From Phymatolithon calcareum (Eukaryota > Rhodophyta > Florideophyceae > Hapalidiales): 64,000 bases of DNA. The notes beneath the pieces were generated by a model that searched no databases, had not been told where the DNA came from, and saw only the letters and a program-made list of their open reading frames with translations. The DNA lies in NCBI GenBank assembly GCA_977006965.1, contig OZ345357.1:1364001-1428000 (forward strand). Direction: 5' to 3'. Each line of letters opens with the position of its first letter. Within the stretch, counting starts at the first letter, position 1. Made by a program: the position numbers and the translations under genes. Below, piece by piece: positions 63,255 through 64,000 of this stretch.

Positions 63255-64000
63255 GGTCGGTCAATGGCGAAACAAGAAGGATAAGAAAGACACTGACAGC
63301 ACAAAACTTAGGGAAGATCCTATAGAGCGACCACGTCGGGCGGCCACCCGCAAGTGTCAGCTCGTAATAACGGACAGACCCGACAGTCGAAATAATCACA
63401 GGATGGGAGGCACCAAGAGATCGCCAAGTTGGGTCACTGACTCGCACGTGAGTATCGCGGTAGCCGTTTGACCTGACAGTGATATGATAGTGTTTGTATT
63501 CGTGATTTGTGATATGCAACCCCCAGCCAGTAAGTTGGAAAATCCGATAGCTTAAATGGCACCGCTCATCGCAGCGAGTAAAGGATCACATCTCAAGCAA
63601 GCCACAATTGGCTAGAGTGAGTGCCAACTACTTTGCTGAGAGTGCAACAAGCAAGCTGAAATATCGCCATACGGTTCTTCATCGCTCTATTATCACAGAG
63701 GTGTAGCTAACGCATGCGGTAAAGCGTCGTTAGGAAGTCAAAAGGCAACAGAACTGGCACCCCGCACAGTACATGGCCGTCTGTGCAGGTCTTTTTATTA
63801 TACGTGGAGCACCCCTGAAGAGAACGGTTGTGTCTTCAAATGTCGTGGAGTTGAGTGTTGTAGTGGCGAGTGCGGGTTGCTGATCTTGTTTGGTCTTCGA
63901 AGAGATGTCGAGGAGCGCTACAGTAGTGAGAGACGCATCACTTTATTGGTGCTATGTGGGGGGGCAGCAGCTAGTGGCGTATAACGCCCCCTGAATACAG
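63255..64000. other. Spacer, unit 4 (cut by window end)
   Basis: No gene is recognised. The empty sites of both MITEs are present (near 63702 and 63828). Confidence 0.35.

Larger units (their letters stand above)
1..64000. repeat. Tandem array of a 14-15 kb multigene unit
   Basis: The same ordered set of genes and spacers recurs four times in direct orientation. The Sel1 gene ends at 2245, 25063, 40298 and 54612. These spacings are 22.8 kb (7.4 kb of it a retrotransposon), 15.2 kb and 14.3 kb. Copies are nearly identical but each has private insertions, deletions and substitutions, so they are distinct genomic copies and not one sequence assembled repeatedly. Both window ends fall inside units, so the true copy number is unknown. 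Confidence 0.95.
50622..64000. repeat. Array unit 4 (3' truncated by window)
   Basis: The unit starts at the Sel1 leader and is cut in the 3' spacer. The unit 3 counterpart of the last base lies near 49590. The Sel1 gene here differs most from the others in its N-terminal half. FAM192A is frameshifted, while the coiled-coil gene and the 142-codon ORF are intact. Confidence 0.9.

Noticed and set aside
1-64000. Repeated units as an assembly artefact
   Set aside because: Each unit has private insertions with exact target duplications, private deletions and many substitutions, so they are separate copies, although individual indels may still be errors.
1-64000. CRISPR arrays, tRNA or rRNA genes
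   Set aside because: No regularly spaced short repeats and no tRNA or rRNA sequence signature were seen.

Overview
The window is eukaryotic nuclear DNA from an intron-poor, compactly arranged genome. Evidence is a Ty1/copia retrotransposon with LTRs, hAT-type MITEs, and homologues of eukaryote-only spliceosome-associated proteins (CWC27-type cyclophilin, FAM192A/Fyv6 family). A unicellular or algal protist, perhaps a red alga, fits; this is a guess, because no species marker was recognised.

Layout: the window is one tandem array of a roughly 14-15 kb unit. Using the conserved leader of the large membrane gene as the start of a unit, the units are: unit 1 about 1-21132 (5' end cut by the window, and carrying a 7.4 kb retrotransposon at 13192-20633), unit 2 21133-36337, unit 3 36338-50621, unit 4 50622-64000 (3' end cut). 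Each unit holds, in order: a large (+) gene for a protein with three N-terminal membrane segments and a C-terminal Sel1/TPR-like solenoid; a (+) BTB-BACK-MATH-like pseudogene; a (-) charged coiled-coil ORF; a (-) truncated amino-acid permease (AAAP family) pseudogene; a (-) CWC27-like cyclophilin gene with frameshifts; a (-) FAM192A/Fyv6-like gene; and a (+) conserved 142-codon ORF of unknown function, followed by non-coding spacer.

The main signal is that only the membrane/Sel1 gene is open in every copy. Every other gene is broken in at least one copy, and the BTB, permease and cyclophilin genes are broken in all four. Within the Sel1 gene, copies are nearly identical over long stretches, but short in-frame patches in the C-terminal solenoid differ strongly in residues and length. 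Copy 4 is a mosaic of copy-1-like and copy-2-like patches. This looks like a tandem, recombining family of variable membrane proteins (recognition receptors or variable surface proteins are the obvious hypotheses), with flanking genes carried along as passengers. The function is inference.

Unit-specific events: unit 1 carries two hAT-type MITEs with perfect 8-bp target duplications, and a copia element with apparently identical 315-bp LTRs, a 5-bp target duplication, and an antisense ORF between pol and the 3' LTR. Unit 2 has a local duplication. Unit 3 has a 62-bp perfect palindrome and a G-rich minisatellite that replaces the normal upstream region of its Sel1 gene.
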